Positions 8,330 through 17,611 of a stretch of DNA of 64,000 nucleotides are shown here, one piece after another. The DNA lies in contig NZ_JAPELX010000001.1 of NCBI RefSeq assembly GCF_026343335.1, positions 1,178,001 through 1,242,000 of the forward strand, written 5' to 3'. The notes below the pieces were generated by a model that was given only the letters and a program-made list of their open reading frames with translations, was not told the DNA's origin and did not search any database. How positions within the stretch are numbered: the first letter of the stretch is position 1; each line of letters starts with the position of its first letter. The stretch comes from Streptomyces sp. NBC_00078 (GTDB lineage: Bacteria > Actinomycetota > Actinomycetes > Streptomycetales > Streptomycetaceae). Made by a program: the position numbers and the translations under genes.

Positions 8330-8345
8330 GTGTGGCAATACACAC
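8330..8345. promoter_or_regulatory. Inverted repeat in bioF-bioB spacer
   Basis: GTGTG-N6-CACAC (GTGTGGCAATACACAC) lies in the 147-bp divergent spacer, between the two start codons. Its position is right for a shared biotin-operon operator, but it does not match the BioQ consensus or BirA operators that I know, so the factor is unassigned. Confidence 0.35.
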
Positions 8346-8415
8346 ACGTCGAAGTGCCTCTGTTGTTCAATCTCTCCTTGGCCGGGAGCACTTCCGTAAG
8401 ACAGGATCGGCTCTC

Positions 8416-9606
8416 ATGGACCTGCTGAACACGCTGGTGGACAAGGGGCTTCGGCGCGAGCTGCCGACCCGCGAGGAGGCTCTTGCCGTCCTCGCCACTT
8501 CCGACGACGACGTGCTCGATGTGGTGGCCGCGGCCGGAAAGGTACGCCGCCACTGGTTCGGCCGACGGGTGAAACTCAACTACCTCGTCAACCTGAAGTC
8601 GGGGCTGTGTCCCGAGGACTGCTCGTACTGCTCCCAGCGGCTCGGCGCCGACACCGGCATCCTGAAGTACACCTGGCTCAAACCCGACCAGGCCTCCGAG
8701 GCGGCCGCGGCCGGCCTGGCCGGCGGCGCCAAGCGGGTCTGTCTGGTGGCGTCCGGGCGCGGGCCGACCGACCGTGACGTGGACCGGGTGGCGGGCACCA
8801 TCAAGGCGATCAAGGACCAGAACGAGGGCGTCGAGGTGTGCGCCTGCCTCGGTCTGCTCTCCGACGGCCAGGCCGAGCGGCTGCGCGAGGCGGGCGCGGA
8901 CGCCTACAACCACAACCTGAACACGTCCGAGTCGACGTACGGGGACATCACGACGACGCACACGTACGCCGATCGGGTGGACACGGTGCAGAAGGCGCAC
9001 GCGGCCGGTCTGTCGGCCTGCTCCGGTCTGATCGCCGGTATGGGCGAGAGCGACGAGGACCTGGTGGACGTGGTCTTCTCGCTGCGCGAGCTGGACCCCG
9101 ACTCGGTTCCGGTCAACTTCCTGATCCCGGTCGAGGGCACCCCGCTGGCCAAGGAGTGGAACCTCAGCCCGCAGCGCTGCCTGAGGATCCTGGCGATGGT
9201 GCGGTTCGTCTGCCCGGACATCGAGGTGCGCATCGCCGGCGGCCGCGAGGTGCATCTGCGCACCATGCAGCCCCTTGCACTGAACCTGGCCAACTCGATC
9301 TTCCTCGGCGACTACCTGACCACCGAGGGCCAGACCGGCAAGGCCGACCTGGACATGATCGCGGACGCCGGGTTCGAGGTGGAGGGCACCGACCAGGTGA
9401 CCCTGCCCGAGCACCGGGCGAGCGCGCGGGGCGGCTGCGGCTCGCACGAGAGCGCGGGCTGCGGTTCCCACGAGGGTGCAGGGTGCGCTTCCCACGCGGA
9501 CGAGGACGGTGGCGTCTGCGGTACGGCGGCCTCGGCCGAGCCCCGTACCGACCTGGTCGCCGTCCGCCGCCGCGGGGCCGGAACGGACCTCGCGCCCAAT
9601 GCCTGA
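8416..9606 (+). CDS. bioB: Biotin synthase with Cys/His-rich C-terminal tail
   Basis: A 396-residue radical SAM enzyme inserting sulfur into dethiobiotin. The radical SAM cluster motif is [10 protein letters not shown] (~residues 65-74). Later conserved segments include YNHNLNTSE (~170-178) and [30 protein letters not shown] (~275-305; shown in part: [12 protein letters not shown]). A usual BioB would end near residue ~335. Here a tail follows with three imperfect GCGSHE-type repeats and a further GGVCG, then ~25 disordered residues. The tail is rich in Cys and His and could bind metal or feed sulfur, which is inference. It overlaps bioA by 8 bp. Confidence 0.95.
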   Translation: MDLLNTLVDKGLRRELPTREEALAVLATSDDDVLDVVAAAGKVRRHWFGRRVKLNYLVNLKSGLCPEDCSYCSQRLGADTGILKYTWLKPDQASEAAAAGLAGGAKRVCLVASGRGPTDRDVDRVAGTIKAIKDQNEGVEVCACLGLLSDGQAERLREAGADAYNHNLNTSESTYGDITTTHTYADRVDTVQKAHAAGLSACSGLIAGMGESDEDLVDVVFSLRELDPDSVPVNFLIPVEGTPLAKEWNLSPQRCLRILAMVRFVCPDIEVRIAGGREVHLRTMQPLALNLANSIFLGDYLTTEGQTGKADLDMIADAGFEVEGTDQVTLPEHRASARGGCGSHESAGCGSHEGAGCASHADEDGGVCGTAASAEPRTDLVAVRRRGAGTDLAPNA

Positions 9607-10879
9607 CCTGCCCGTCTCCGAGCTGCTCGAACTGGACCGGCGGCACGTCTGGCATCCGTACGGCCCCATGCCCGGCCGTGTCGAACCGCTCGTCGTCGAG
9701 GCGGCGAGCGGGGTCCGGCTGACGATGGCGGACGGCTCGGGCGAGCTGGTGGACGGGATGTCGTCCTGGTGGTCGGCGATCCACGGCTACAACCACCCGG
9801 TCCTGAACGAGGCCGCGCGCGAGCAGCTCGGCCGGATGAGCCATGTGATGTTCGGCGGACTCACGCACGAGCCCGCCGTACGCCTGGCGAAGCTCCTTGT
9901 CGACATGTCGCCCGACGGCCTGGAGCATGTCTTCCTCGCCGACTCCGGTTCGGTGTCGGTCGAGGTCGCCGTCAAGATGTGCCTGCAGTACTGGCGTTCG
10001 CTGGGCCGGGGTGCGAAGCAACGCCTCCTGACCTGGCGGGGCGGCTACCACGGCGACACCTGGCAGCCCATGTCGGTGTGCGACCCCGAGGGCGGGATGC
10101 ACGACCTGTGGACCGGCGTACTGCCGCGCCAGGTGTTCGTGGACCCGCCCCCGGTCGAGTACGAGGAGTCGTACGCGCAGCAGTTGCGCGCTGCGATCGA
10201 GCGGCACGCCGACGAGCTGGCCGCCGTGATCGTCGAGCCGGTGGTGCAGGGCGCGGGCGGGATGCGGTTCCACTCCCCCGCCTATCTGCGCGTGCTGCGC
10301 AAGGCGTGCGACGCGCACGACGTGCTGCTGGTGTTCGACGAGATCGCGACCGGGTTCGGCCGTACGGGCGCCCTGTTCGCGGCGGAGCACGCGGCCGTGA
10401 CGCCCGATGTCATGTGCGTGGGCAAGGCGCTGACCGGCGGTTACCTGACGATGGCGGCGACGCTGTGCACGTCCCGCGTGGCCGACGGCATCTCGCGTGG
10501 CGAGGTCCCGGTCCTCGCCCACGGCCCGACCTTCATGGGCAACCCCCTTGCCGCGTCGGTCGCCTGCGCCTCGATCGAGCTGCTGCTCGGCCAGGACTGG
10601 CTCGGGGAGGTCAAGCGGATCGAGGCGGGGCTGCGGGAGGGACTGGCGCCTGCGCTCGAGATCCCCGGTGTTCGGGACGTCCGCGTCCTCGGCGCCATCG
10701 GGGTGGTGCAGCTGGACCACACGGTCGACATGAAGGCCGCCACGGAGGCGGCCGTGCGCGAGGGCGTGTGGCTGCGGCCGTTCCGCGACCTGATCTACAC
10801 GATGCCGCCGTACGTCACCGGGGACGCGGACGTGGCACGGATCGCGCGCGCGGTGTGCGCGGCGGCACGGGAGGGATGA
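9599..10879 (+). CDS. bioA: Adenosylmethionine-8-amino-7-oxononanoate aminotransferase
   Basis: A 426-residue class III PLP aminotransferase converting KAPA to DAPA. Visible motifs are the N-terminal [11 protein letters not shown] (~14-24), [16 protein letters not shown] (~48-63), the Asp motif [15 protein letters not shown] (~242-256) and the PLP lysine in [15 protein letters not shown] (~275). The ATG at 9599 overlaps the bioB stop, and its own stop overlaps the bioD start (ATGA), so bioB-bioA-bioD are translationally coupled. Confidence 0.96.
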   Translation: MPDLPVSELLELDRRHVWHPYGPMPGRVEPLVVEAASGVRLTMADGSGELVDGMSSWWSAIHGYNHPVLNEAAREQLGRMSHVMFGGLTHEPAVRLAKLLVDMSPDGLEHVFLADSGSVSVEVAVKMCLQYWRSLGRGAKQRLLTWRGGYHGDTWQPMSVCDPEGGMHDLWTGVLPRQVFVDPPPVEYEESYAQQLRAAIERHADELAAVIVEPVVQGAGGMRFHSPAYLRVLRKACDAHDVLLVFDEIATGFGRTGALFAAEHAAVTPDVMCVGKALTGGYLTMAATLCTSRVADGISRGEVPVLAHGPTFMGNPLAASVACASIELLLGQDWLGEVKRIEAGLREGLAPALEIPGVRDVRVLGAIGVVQLDHTVDMKAATEAAVREGVWLRPFRDLIYTMPPYVTGDADVARIARAVCAAAREG

Positions 10880-11598
10880 ACATGTCGATCCTGGTGATCA
10901 CCGGCACGGGCACGGAGGTCGGCAAGACGGTCACGACCGCCGCGGTCGCCGCCTCCGCGCTCGCCGCCGGACGGTCGGTGGCCGTGCTGAAGGCCGCCCA
11001 GACGGGCGTACGACCGGACGAGCCCGGGGACGCCGCAGAGGTCGCGCGGCTCGCGGGTGCCGTCACGGCGACCGAGATCGCCCGCTATCCCGAGCCGTTG
11101 GCGCCGGGGACGGCCGCACGCAGGGCCGGGATGACTCCGGTGCGTCCGCAGGACGTCGCCGAGGCCGCCGCCAAGCTGGCCACCGAGCACGATCTGGTGC
11201 TGGTGGAGGGGGCGGGCGGGCTGCTTGTCCGGTTCGACCCGGCGGGCGGGACCCTGGCGGACGCGGCGGAGCTGCTGCGGGCGCCGGTGCTGGTCGTGGC
11301 GTCGGCGGGACTGGGCACGCTGAACACGACGGAGCTGACCGCACGCGAACTGCGCTTGCGACGGCTCGACCTGGCCGGAATCGTGATCGGCAGCTGGCCC
11401 GACTCCCCCGACCTGGCCTCGCGTTGCAACCTCGCGGACCTGCCGGAGGTGTCCGACGCCCCGCTGCTCGGCGCGCTGCCCGCCGGAGCGGGAGGGCTGA
11501 CACCCGCCGGCTTCCGTGCGGCGGCGCCGGGTTGGCTGGCGCCGCGGCTGGACGGGGTGTGGGACGCGGAGGCTTTCCGCCTGCGTGAGGCGCCTTAG
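10876..11598 (+). CDS. bioD: Dethiobiotin synthetase
   Basis: A 240-residue ATP-dependent carboxylase closing the ureido ring of dethiobiotin. P-loop [14 protein letters not shown] (~10-23), substrate lysine in LKAAQTG (~41-47) and [11 protein letters not shown] (~112-122) are all family signatures. The start ATG at 10876 overlaps the bioA stop; a second ATG two codons later (10882) is an alternative. It is the last gene of the operon. No clear terminator is seen in the 170 bp before the convergent pqqE. Confidence 0.95.
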   Translation: MNMSILVITGTGTEVGKTVTTAAVAASALAAGRSVAVLKAAQTGVRPDEPGDAAEVARLAGAVTATEIARYPEPLAPGTAARRAGMTPVRPQDVAEAAAKLATEHDLVLVEGAGGLLVRFDPAGGTLADAAELLRAPVLVVASAGLGTLNTTELTARELRLRRLDLAGIVIGSWPDSPDLASRCNLADLPEVSDAPLLGALPAGAGGLTPAGFRAAAPGWLAPRLDGVWDAEAFRLREAP

Positions 11599-11770
11599 GT
11601 GTACTGACCCGTGAGGTCGGGGACGCGGCCGGCGGGTGATTGCCTGCGAGCGTGGTGTGTCCGCGGTGGTGATCGCAGGTGTGCAGCCGCTTGGGGATGC
11701 TTCGCGTCGTTCGGCTTCTGAGCGGTGGGGCTCGCCGGGCCGGTCGCGTTCGGGGCAGGGCGTGGCCGGT

Positions 11771-12871
11771 TCAGCCGACGCCGAGGGAACCCGGCGTCCG
11801 CCGTCTGATCGCCGGCCCTTCGTCCGTGATGTCGTCGGCCAGTGCCCGGACCAGTGCGTGATCGGGGGACAGCCGGCAGGCGGGGTCGGTGCGGGCGGCG
11901 TCCCCCGTGAGCGCGTAGGCCTGGCAGCGGCAGCCGCCGAAGTCCTCGTCGCGGCGGGAACAGCCGCGGCAGGGTTCGGCCATCCAGTCCGTGCCGCGGT
12001 AGCGGCTGAACGCCGGGGAGTGGTCCCAGATCCAGGCCAGGGGATGGTCGCGGATGTTCGGCGGGTCGAGGCCCGGCAGCGAGGCCGCGGCAGGGCAGGG
12101 CAGGACGGTACCGTCCGGGGTGACGGTGAGCGAGACCGCACCCCACCCGCCCATGCACGGCTTGGCCACACCGTCGAAGTAGTCGGGGACGACCCAGACC
12201 AGGTCGGGGCCGCCCGGCGTGAGGCGCTCCCGCCACCGGTCGACGGCGTCCCGTGCCCGGGCCAGCTGGTCGCGGCTGGGCAGGAGCGCGGTGCGGTTGA
12301 GCAGACCCCAGCCGTAGAACTGCGTGTTGGCGAGTTCGATGCGGTCCACGCCCCAGGACAGGCCCAGCTCGATGAGGGCGTCGACCGAGTCGAGGTTCTC
12401 GCGGTGCAGGACGACGTTGAGGCCCAGGGGAAGCCCGGCGGCCCGTACGAGCGTGGCGGCTTCCTGTTTCTCGGCGAACGACCGGCGTCCCGCGATGCGG
12501 TCGGAGGCGTGCGGGTCGGCGTGCTGGACGGACAGCTGGACGCTGCGCAGCCCGGCGGAGACGAGCGCGGACAGCCGGGCCCGGTCCAGGCCCACGCCGC
12601 TGGTGACCAGCTGTGTGTAGATCCCGGCGGTCTCGGCCGAGGTGACGATCTGCTCCAGATCCCGGCGCAACAGCGGCTCGCCGCCCGAGAGATGGGTGTG
12701 GACCACGCCGAACCCGCCCGCCTGCCGCATCAGGTCCGTCCACTGCTCGGTGCTCAACTCGCTTGAACGGCGCGTGAGTTCCAGCGGGTTGGAGCAGTAG
12801 GCGCAGTGGAGCGGGCAGGCGTGGGTGAGTTCGGCCAGCAGGGCCCAGGGGCGGGCGGGCGCGGTGGTCAT
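11771..12871 (-). CDS. pqqE: PqqA peptide cyclase (radical SAM)
   Basis: A 366-residue radical SAM/SPASM protein forming the Glu-Tyr carbon-carbon bond in PqqA. The radical SAM motif CPLHCAYCSNP is near residue 19-29, and LSGGEPLLRRDL (~64-75) is the typical strand-2 motif. The C-terminal SPASM region has Cys clusters in CPAAASLPG, CRGCSRRDEDFGGCRC and DPACRL. The ATG at 12871 overlaps pqqD by 4 bp. Last gene of the pqq operon. Confidence 0.93.
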   Translation of the reverse strand: MTTAPARPWALLAELTHACPLHCAYCSNPLELTRRSSELSTEQWTDLMRQAGGFGVVHTHLSGGEPLLRRDLEQIVTSAETAGIYTQLVTSGVGLDRARLSALVSAGLRSVQLSVQHADPHASDRIAGRRSFAEKQEAATLVRAAGLPLGLNVVLHRENLDSVDALIELGLSWGVDRIELANTQFYGWGLLNRTALLPSRDQLARARDAVDRWRERLTPGGPDLVWVVPDYFDGVAKPCMGGWGAVSLTVTPDGTVLPCPAAASLPGLDPPNIRDHPLAWIWDHSPAFSRYRGTDWMAEPCRGCSRRDEDFGGCRCQAYALTGDAARTDPACRLSPDHALVRALADDITDEGPAIRRRTPGSLGVG

Positions 12872-13125
12872 CGCAGCCAGCCCTCCTCGCGCAGTCGTCC
12901 CAGGAAGGGAGGGACGTCCCTCGGCACGGAGGAGCCGGGGAAGCGTTCGCCCAGTTCGTCGACGATGTCGCGCACGCTGCGGGTGCCGTCGCACAGGGCG
13001 ACGACCGCACCGGCGCCGCCCTTCAGGACGACGACACGCTCGGGAAGGAGCAGCAGGTCGGTGTCGCGGGCATGGTCGTGCCGCAGGACGATGCCGGGCG
13101 CGGGCACGGGTCGCCAGTCGGTCAT
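12868..13125 (-). CDS. pqqD: PQQ biosynthesis peptide chaperone
   Basis: An 85-residue RiPP recognition element that presents PqqA to PqqE. Typical features are RHDHARDTDLLLLPERVVVLKGGAG (part: LLLLPERVVVL, ~25-35) and CDGTRSVRDIVDEL (~45-58). I chose the ATG at 13125. A GTG at 13137 would overlap the pqqC stop and add four residues, and is possible by translational coupling. It overlaps pqqE by 4 bp. Confidence 0.9.
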   Translation of the reverse strand: MTDWRPVPAPGIVLRHDHARDTDLLLLPERVVVLKGGAGAVVALCDGTRSVRDIVDELGERFPGSSVPRDVPPFLGRLREEGWLR

Positions 13126-13133
13126 CGCCGCCC

Positions 13134-13904
13134 TCACCCGTGCTCCCTGCGGCCTGCCTGGTCCACGGCGTCGAGCAGCGACCACAGCACGTCGCACTTG
13201 TGGCGCAGTGCGGCCACGGCACGCTCCTGGTCGTCCCGGGTACGGGCCCAGCCGAGTACGAGGCCGAGTGCCTCGCCGCTGTCGCGCCGGCCCTGGGAGA
13301 CGCGGTTGCGGAAGTAGGTGAGGCCATGGGGTTCGATCCACGGGTAGTGGCGTTCGAAGGCCTCGATGCGGGTGCGCATCAGGTCCGGGGCCGACAGTTC
13401 GGTCAGCGACGCGGCGACGGCTTCGAGGGCCGGGCGCAGCCGGCAGAAGTTGACGTATCCGTCGACCGCGAGCCGTACGCCCGGCAGCACGATGTCGGCG
13501 CGCAGCAGCGTCTCCCGGTCCAGGCCGGCCGCCTCGCCCAGCCGCAGCCACCGCTCGATGCCGCCCTCGCCCTCCTGCTGCCCGTCGTGGTCCTGGATGC
13601 GGCGCAGCCACATCCGGCGCAGCGCGGGGGTGTCCAGCTTGGCGATGATCAGGGCGTCCTTGACGGGGATGTGGCGCTGGTAGTGGAAGCGGTTGGCGAT
13701 CCAGCGGCGGAGTTCGTCCCGGCTCAGATCGCCGCTGTGCATACGGAGGTTGAAGGGGTGGGAGTCGTGGTAGCGCTCCTCGCCCACCGCGCGCAGTCGT
13801 GCCTCGAACTCCGCGGGGCTCCAGGGCTCCGCGAGCGGGGCGGGTGCCGTACCTGCGGGGCCGGTACCGGTGCCGTATTCGCGATGCACGGCTGCCGTTT
13901 TCAA
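13134..13904 (-). CDS. pqqC: Pyrroloquinoline-quinone synthase
   Basis: A 256-residue heme-oxygenase-fold oxidase that catalyses the final ring closure and oxidation to PQQ. Conserved segments are RYHDSHPFNLRMHSG (~45-59), LRRWIANRFHYQRHIPVKDA (~66-85) and the later PWIEPHGLTYFRNRV. The start is probably the TTG at 13904, which overlaps the pqqB stop (TTGA) and has GGAG 8 nt upstream; a GTG at 13889 is the alternative. The first ~25 residues are a Pro/Ala-rich extension before the family core. Confidence 0.92.
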   Translation of the reverse strand: MKTAAVHREYGTGTGPAGTAPAPLAEPWSPAEFEARLRAVGEERYHDSHPFNLRMHSGDLSRDELRRWIANRFHYQRHIPVKDALIIAKLDTPALRRMWLRRIQDHDGQQEGEGGIERWLRLGEAAGLDRETLLRADIVLPGVRLAVDGYVNFCRLRPALEAVAASLTELSAPDLMRTRIEAFERHYPWIEPHGLTYFRNRVSQGRRDSGEALGLVLGWARTRDDQERAVAALRHKCDVLWSLLDAVDQAGRREHG

Positions 13905-14800
13905 AGCTCGATCTCCATCCCGTCGGACGCCACCTCGATGCCCAGCCGTGCGAGCCGCTTGTGCTCGGGCGCCGCCGGGTCGACGAGGGGGTTGGTGTTG
14001 TTGAGGTGCGTGTAGAGGCACCGGGCGGAGAGACGGGCAAGGCGCTCGGCCGTTCCGTCCGGTCCTTCGATGGGCAGGTGGCCCATGCCGGTGGCGGTGC
14101 GGTCGGAGATGCCCGTGCGGCGGGGCTCGTCGTCGTCCCAGAAGGTGCCGTCCACGATGACGCAGTCGGCCTCGGCGGCGGCCTGCTGGAAGTGGTCCGG
14201 CCAGGCGGCCAGAGCGGGAGCGTAGAGGGCGGTCGTGCCGGAGGCGGGGTCGTACAGGCGCAGCGCCACCACCCACGCGTCGTCGTCCGGGGCGTCGGCG
14301 GCGTACCGCGGGCGCTTGCCCGACACCGGGATGCCGCTGATCTGCAGGCCCGGCGTACCGCGGTGCAGTAGCGCCGCGCCGCGCCGCGGCAGTGGTCGCC
14401 AGGTCACGGAGGTGTACGGCGCCAGCACGTCGTCTAGGTGCAGTCGCTCAAGGAGCGCCTGCCGGACGGGGGCGGTCGCGATCACCTGGAGGCTGTCGGC
14501 CTCGCGGAGCCGTGCGATGCCGAGGGTGTGATCGAGTTCGGCGTCGGTGAGGACCAGTCCGGCGACCGGTGTCTGCCGGGGGCCGGGTCCCGGGTCGAGT
14601 TCGGGCCGGCCTTCGATCTGGTCGGCGATGTCGGGTGTCGCGTTGACGATGTACCAGCGGCCGTCGTCGGTCCGTACGGCGAGGGAGGCGTGGCGGCGGC
14701 GCCGGCGCGGATGTGCGCGCGCCCCGGAACATCCGGGGCACGCGCAGTTCCACTGCGGGATGCCGCCGCCTGCGGCGGTGCCGAGTACCAGCAGCAGCAT
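13901..14800 (-). CDS. pqqB: PQQ biosynthesis protein B (metallo-hydrolase fold)
   Basis: A 299-residue metallo-beta-lactamase-fold protein proposed to hydroxylate the tyrosine moiety of the PQQ precursor. The N-terminus has GGGIPQWNCACPGCSGAR (~11-28), the CxCxxC structural zinc motif of PqqB. TDAELDHTLGIARLRE (~84-99), YAPALAAWPD (~183) and GHLPIEGPDG (~239-248) are further family features. The C-terminus ends LARLGIEVASDGMEIEL, the usual PqqB end. It lies 8 bp after pqqA. Confidence 0.93.
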   Translation of the reverse strand: MLLLVLGTAAGGGIPQWNCACPGCSGARAHPRRRRRHASLAVRTDDGRWYIVNATPDIADQIEGRPELDPGPGPRQTPVAGLVLTDAELDHTLGIARLREADSLQVIATAPVRQALLERLHLDDVLAPYTSVTWRPLPRRGAALLHRGTPGLQISGIPVSGKRPRYAADAPDDDAWVVALRLYDPASGTTALYAPALAAWPDHFQQAAAEADCVIVDGTFWDDDEPRRTGISDRTATGMGHLPIEGPDGTAERLARLSARCLYTHLNNTNPLVDPAAPEHKRLARLGIEVASDGMEIEL

Positions 14801-14808
14801 GGCGCCGG

Positions 14809-14949
14809 CTAGCGGGAGCTGAGGGAGTAGGCGGTGACTTCGAGCGCGGTGTCGACGATCTCGTAGTCGGGCGTCTGCCAGGTGGCCCGGTCGGTCTCCT
14901 TCGAGGGGATCTGCTCGACCGGCTTGAGCTGCTGTGTGGCTTCGTTCAT
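14809..14949 (-). CDS. pqqA: PQQ precursor peptide
   Basis: A 46-residue ribosomal precursor. Read from the ATG at 14949, its core is WQTPDYEIVDTALEVTAYSL with Glu37 and Tyr41 in the required E-x3-Y arrangement; these two residues are fused to become PQQ. It is longer than Gram-negative PqqA (~23 residues) because of a Gln/Lys/Glu-rich N-terminal leader of ~22 residues. It lies 41 bp after the dehydrogenase gene and 8 bp before pqqB. Confidence 0.93.
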   Translation of the reverse strand: MNEATQQLKPVEQIPSKETDRATWQTPDYEIVDTALEVTAYSLSSR

Positions 14950-14990
14950 GCGTGGCACGTCCTTTCAGTGGGGGGATCTGCGGGCGGGGG

Positions 14991-16142
14991 TCATCTGATG
15001 GACACGCGGAGGATCTTGTCCTTGCCGTATCCGGCGTCGCTGGTGCCGAGCCACAGCTCGTCCGAGCCGGGCACCTTGGCGATGCCGCGCAGGCGGCCGA
15101 ACTGGCCGGCGTAGAAGTCGACCGGCTTGCCGACGCGCTCGCTGTTCCCGTCGATCGGGATGCGCCACAACCGCTTGCCGCGCAGGCAGGACACGTAGAG
15201 GACGTTGTGCACGACGGCGATCTGCGCGGGCACGCCTCCCGACCCGGGGGCGAAGACGACGCTCGGGTCGGTCAGGCCTTTGCGGCCGCAGGCGCCCTCA
15301 CAGGTGGGCCAGCCGTAGTTGGCGCCCGGTTTGATGAGGTTGACCTCGTCCCAGGTCTGGTCGCCGATCTCCGCCTCCCACAGGTGGCCGTTGCTGTCGA
15401 AGGCCAGGCCCTCCGGATTGCGGTGACCGTAGCTGTAGACGCGGGTGCCGAACGGGTTGCCGGGGGCCGCGGCGCCGGTCCTCGTGATCCGGAGGATCTT
15501 TCCGTTGAGCGACTTCTTGTCCTGCGCGAGGTTCGGCTGGTAGGCCTCACCGGTCGAGACGTAGAGGTATCCGTCGGGGCCGAAGAGGATCTGGCCGCCG
15601 TTGTGGTTCCCGATGTGCTTGATACCCGTGATCAGCGTCTTGTAATGGCTGAGCGACTTGCCGTTGTAGTCCATTCTGACGATGCGGGTCTCGGTCTTCG
15701 TGGTGTGCACGAAGAACACCTGCTTGTCCGACTTGCCGTTCCACGTCGGTGACGGAGCGACACCCAGCAGGCCGCCGGGCCCGTCGTCATAGGGCTCGGG
15801 GACGGTGTACGGCACCTCGCCGACTCGCTTCTTGGTGCCGTTGCGGTCGAGGCGGAAGACCTGGGAGTCGAGTCGCTGGGTCACCAGTGCCGAGCGTCCG
15901 TCCGGCATGAAGGTGATGTCCCAGGGCGTCTGCCATCCCGTTGAGAAGGTGGTGACGTCGGCCGGTGCGCCGCCGTCGGTGGCGTCAGCGGTGTCCATGA
16001 CGGCGGTCTTGGCCGAGGCGGGCGCCGCCGCGGCCGCGGGCGCCGGCTGCGACAGGCCGGCCGCGAGCAGTGCGGCCGAAACCGCGAGCGAGGCGAGGAC
16101 GAACCGGGCTGGACGCCGGACCGAGCGGCCTGGATCTGTCAT
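14991..16142 (-). CDS. Secreted PQQ-dependent sugar (aldose) dehydrogenase
   Basis: A 383-residue beta-propeller quinoprotein of the soluble glucose dehydrogenase/YliI type, oxidising aldose sugars outside the cell. There is an N-terminal signal sequence with an Arg-rich n-region (SVRRPARF) and hydrophobic VLASLAVSAALLAAGLS. Family residues include the catalytic His in HIGNHNGGQILFGPDGYLY (His ~185) and Arg in YSYGHRNPEGLAFD (~240). EAEIGDQTWDEVNLIKPGANYGWP (part: DEVNLIKPGANYGWP) is the typical Ca/PQQ-binding region. It is the first gene of the operon, directly upstream of pqqA-E. Confidence 0.92.
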   Translation of the reverse strand: MTDPGRSVRRPARFVLASLAVSAALLAAGLSQPAPAAAAAPASAKTAVMDTADATDGGAPADVTTFSTGWQTPWDITFMPDGRSALVTQRLDSQVFRLDRNGTKKRVGEVPYTVPEPYDDGPGGLLGVAPSPTWNGKSDKQVFFVHTTKTETRIVRMDYNGKSLSHYKTLITGIKHIGNHNGGQILFGPDGYLYVSTGEAYQPNLAQDKKSLNGKILRITRTGAAAPGNPFGTRVYSYGHRNPEGLAFDSNGHLWEAEIGDQTWDEVNLIKPGANYGWPTCEGACGRKGLTDPSVVFAPGSGGVPAQIAVVHNVLYVSCLRGKRLWRIPIDGNSERVGKPVDFYAGQFGRLRGIAKVPGSDELWLGTSDAGYGKDKILRVSIR

Positions 16143-16228
16143 GCGACACCCTTCGTCGTGCCTTGAGTGAGCCCGTCGTGGTGCGGCGTGTCCACATAGC
16201 CGCGAAAAGCAGGGTATTTCCCGGATGT

Positions 16229-16256
16229 CGCCATGCTCTGCATTGAAATCATGGCG
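16229..16256. promoter_or_regulatory. Inverted repeat upstream of the PQQ operon
   Basis: CGCCATG (16229-16235) and CATGGCG (16250-16256) are perfect 7-bp arms separated by 14 relatively AT-rich bases, ~90 bp upstream of the dehydrogenase start. Candidate regulator site for the operon; no factor assigned. A TATG-containing stretch at ~16194-16199 could be the -10 on the minus strand. Confidence 0.35.
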
Positions 16257-16259
16257 ATG

Positions 16260-16860
16260 GGTGCTCGATCTGCCATTCGGATGAGCCAGTGGAGTGAGGG
16301 CGCGGACGCGGACGGATGCGTGGTGGCCGGTCTGCGCCGCCCCGTAGCGCAGCCCCTTCGGGCAAGTGGCCCACAGTGCAAGGGACTTGGCGATGAGGAG
16401 GCTGGGCGGGGGCGCCTTCCACGGGGCCGCGTGTCCGGTCGTGGAAGGCGCGCGGTGCGGCCCCTTCGCCCAACTCGCCGTGTTCTTCTGGCCGGTGGCT
16501 TCGGAGCCGTCGCCGCCGCCGTCGCATCGCCGGTCATCACCGTCGCCGCACCTACCGGGAGACCGTCCGGCGCGCCGACGGCCGGTACCGCCCCCTCTCC
16601 ACCTCACCGGGCCGACCGGCCCGGCGCCGGTGGGCGCTGCACCTGCAGGTGGACACGGTCTCCGCCGACGCGGCGGCGGGCGTACGGGCCACGGTGCGGC
16701 CTTCTTCGACATACATCTCGCGGACGCCCCGACGCCTCGCATCCGCCGGCGGGCGCTTCGCGCCACCCGGAGGCCGGCCACGTCGCCGGCCGGGCGCAAC
16801 CGGGCGGTCCACCGGCGGGAGTGCGAAAGGCCCGTACGGGGGACAATCGCGGTAAGGAAC
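16260..16860. other. Gene-free stretch, possible decayed coding sequence
   Basis: About 600 bp between the PQQ operon promoter and the methyltransferase. Open frames exist on both strands but none has a good start, ribosome site or recognisable product. One plus-strand frame around 16540-16850 (contains YRETVRRADGRYRPLSTSPG) reads like a genuine polar protein fragment, without a start, so this may be a degraded gene. No hairpin or repeat stands out. Confidence 0.35.
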
Positions 16861-16880
16861 ATCCTGTCAGGGAGGTCCTC

Positions 16881-17597
16881 ATGCCGCTGCGGCCCCCCGG
16901 TGCCACCAAGGTGGCGCGGGATCCCGTGCACCACCCGCTGTTCGCCCGGTTCTACGCCCGGGTCAGCGTGAGCGCCGAGACCCGGATGGGCATGGGTGCC
17001 GTCCGCGACCGGCTCCTGTCCGGGCTGTCCGGGCGGGTCATCGAGATCGGCGCGGGCAACGGACTGAACTTCGCGCACTATCCGGGCACGGTCTCGGAGG
17101 TCGTCGCGCTCGAACCGGAGCGCCGGCTGCGGCAGTTGGCCGTCGAGGCCGCACTGCGCTCCCAGGTGCCCGTGGACGTCGTACCGGCTGCCGCGGAGGC
17201 ACTGCCCGTCAAGAGCGAGGCCTTCGACGCCGCGGTGGTCTCGCTGGTGCTGTGCAGCGTGCGGGACGTGCCGCGGGCGCTGGCCGAGCTACGGCGTGTG
17301 CTGCGGCCCGGTGGAGTCGTACGGTTCTTCGAGCACGGCCGGGGCGGCGGGCCGGCGATGGTCTTCACCCAGCGCGCCCTCGACCGCACGCTGTGGCCAC
17401 CGCTCAACGGCGGCTGCCATCTGGCCCGCGACCCGATCGCCGCGCTGCGGGACGCCGGATTCGAACTCGGCCCCTACCGGCGGGTACTGATGCCGGAGAC
17501 GGGTCCGAAGCTGCCCACCTCGTACTGCGTGCTCGGCACGGCGTGGCGGCCGCCGGTCAGGGATGCCGATGCCGAAAACCCGGCCGGGAAGAAGTGA
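16881..17597 (+). CDS. Class I SAM-dependent methyltransferase (UbiE/Methyltransf_11 type)
   Basis: A 238-residue methyltransferase. Motif I is VIEIGAGNGLNFAHYP (~51-66), the acidic ribose-binding position is in VVALEPERRL (~71-80), the post-I motif is FDAAVVSLVLCSVRD (~115-129), and ELRRVLRPGGVVRFFEHGRG (~137-156) closes the fold. This resembles phospholipid or small-molecule methyltransferases of the UbiE class. The ATG at 16881 follows a clear GGGAGG. It converges with the toxin gene 14 bp away. The substrate is unknown. Confidence 0.88.
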   Translation: MPLRPPGATKVARDPVHHPLFARFYARVSVSAETRMGMGAVRDRLLSGLSGRVIEIGAGNGLNFAHYPGTVSEVVALEPERRLRQLAVEAALRSQVPVDVVPAAAEALPVKSEAFDAAVVSLVLCSVRDVPRALAELRRVLRPGGVVRFFEHGRGGGPAMVFTQRALDRTLWPPLNGGCHLARDPIAALRDAGFELGPYRRVLMPETGPKLPTSYCVLGTAWRPPVRDADAENPAGKK

Positions 17598-17611
17598 TCA
17601 CGGCCGTCTGA

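Noticed and set aside
8269..8415. BioQ-type operator between bioF and bioB
   Set aside because: Only a lone GTTCA half-site is present, without the inverted partner; the GTGTG/CACAC repeat is reported instead as unassigned.
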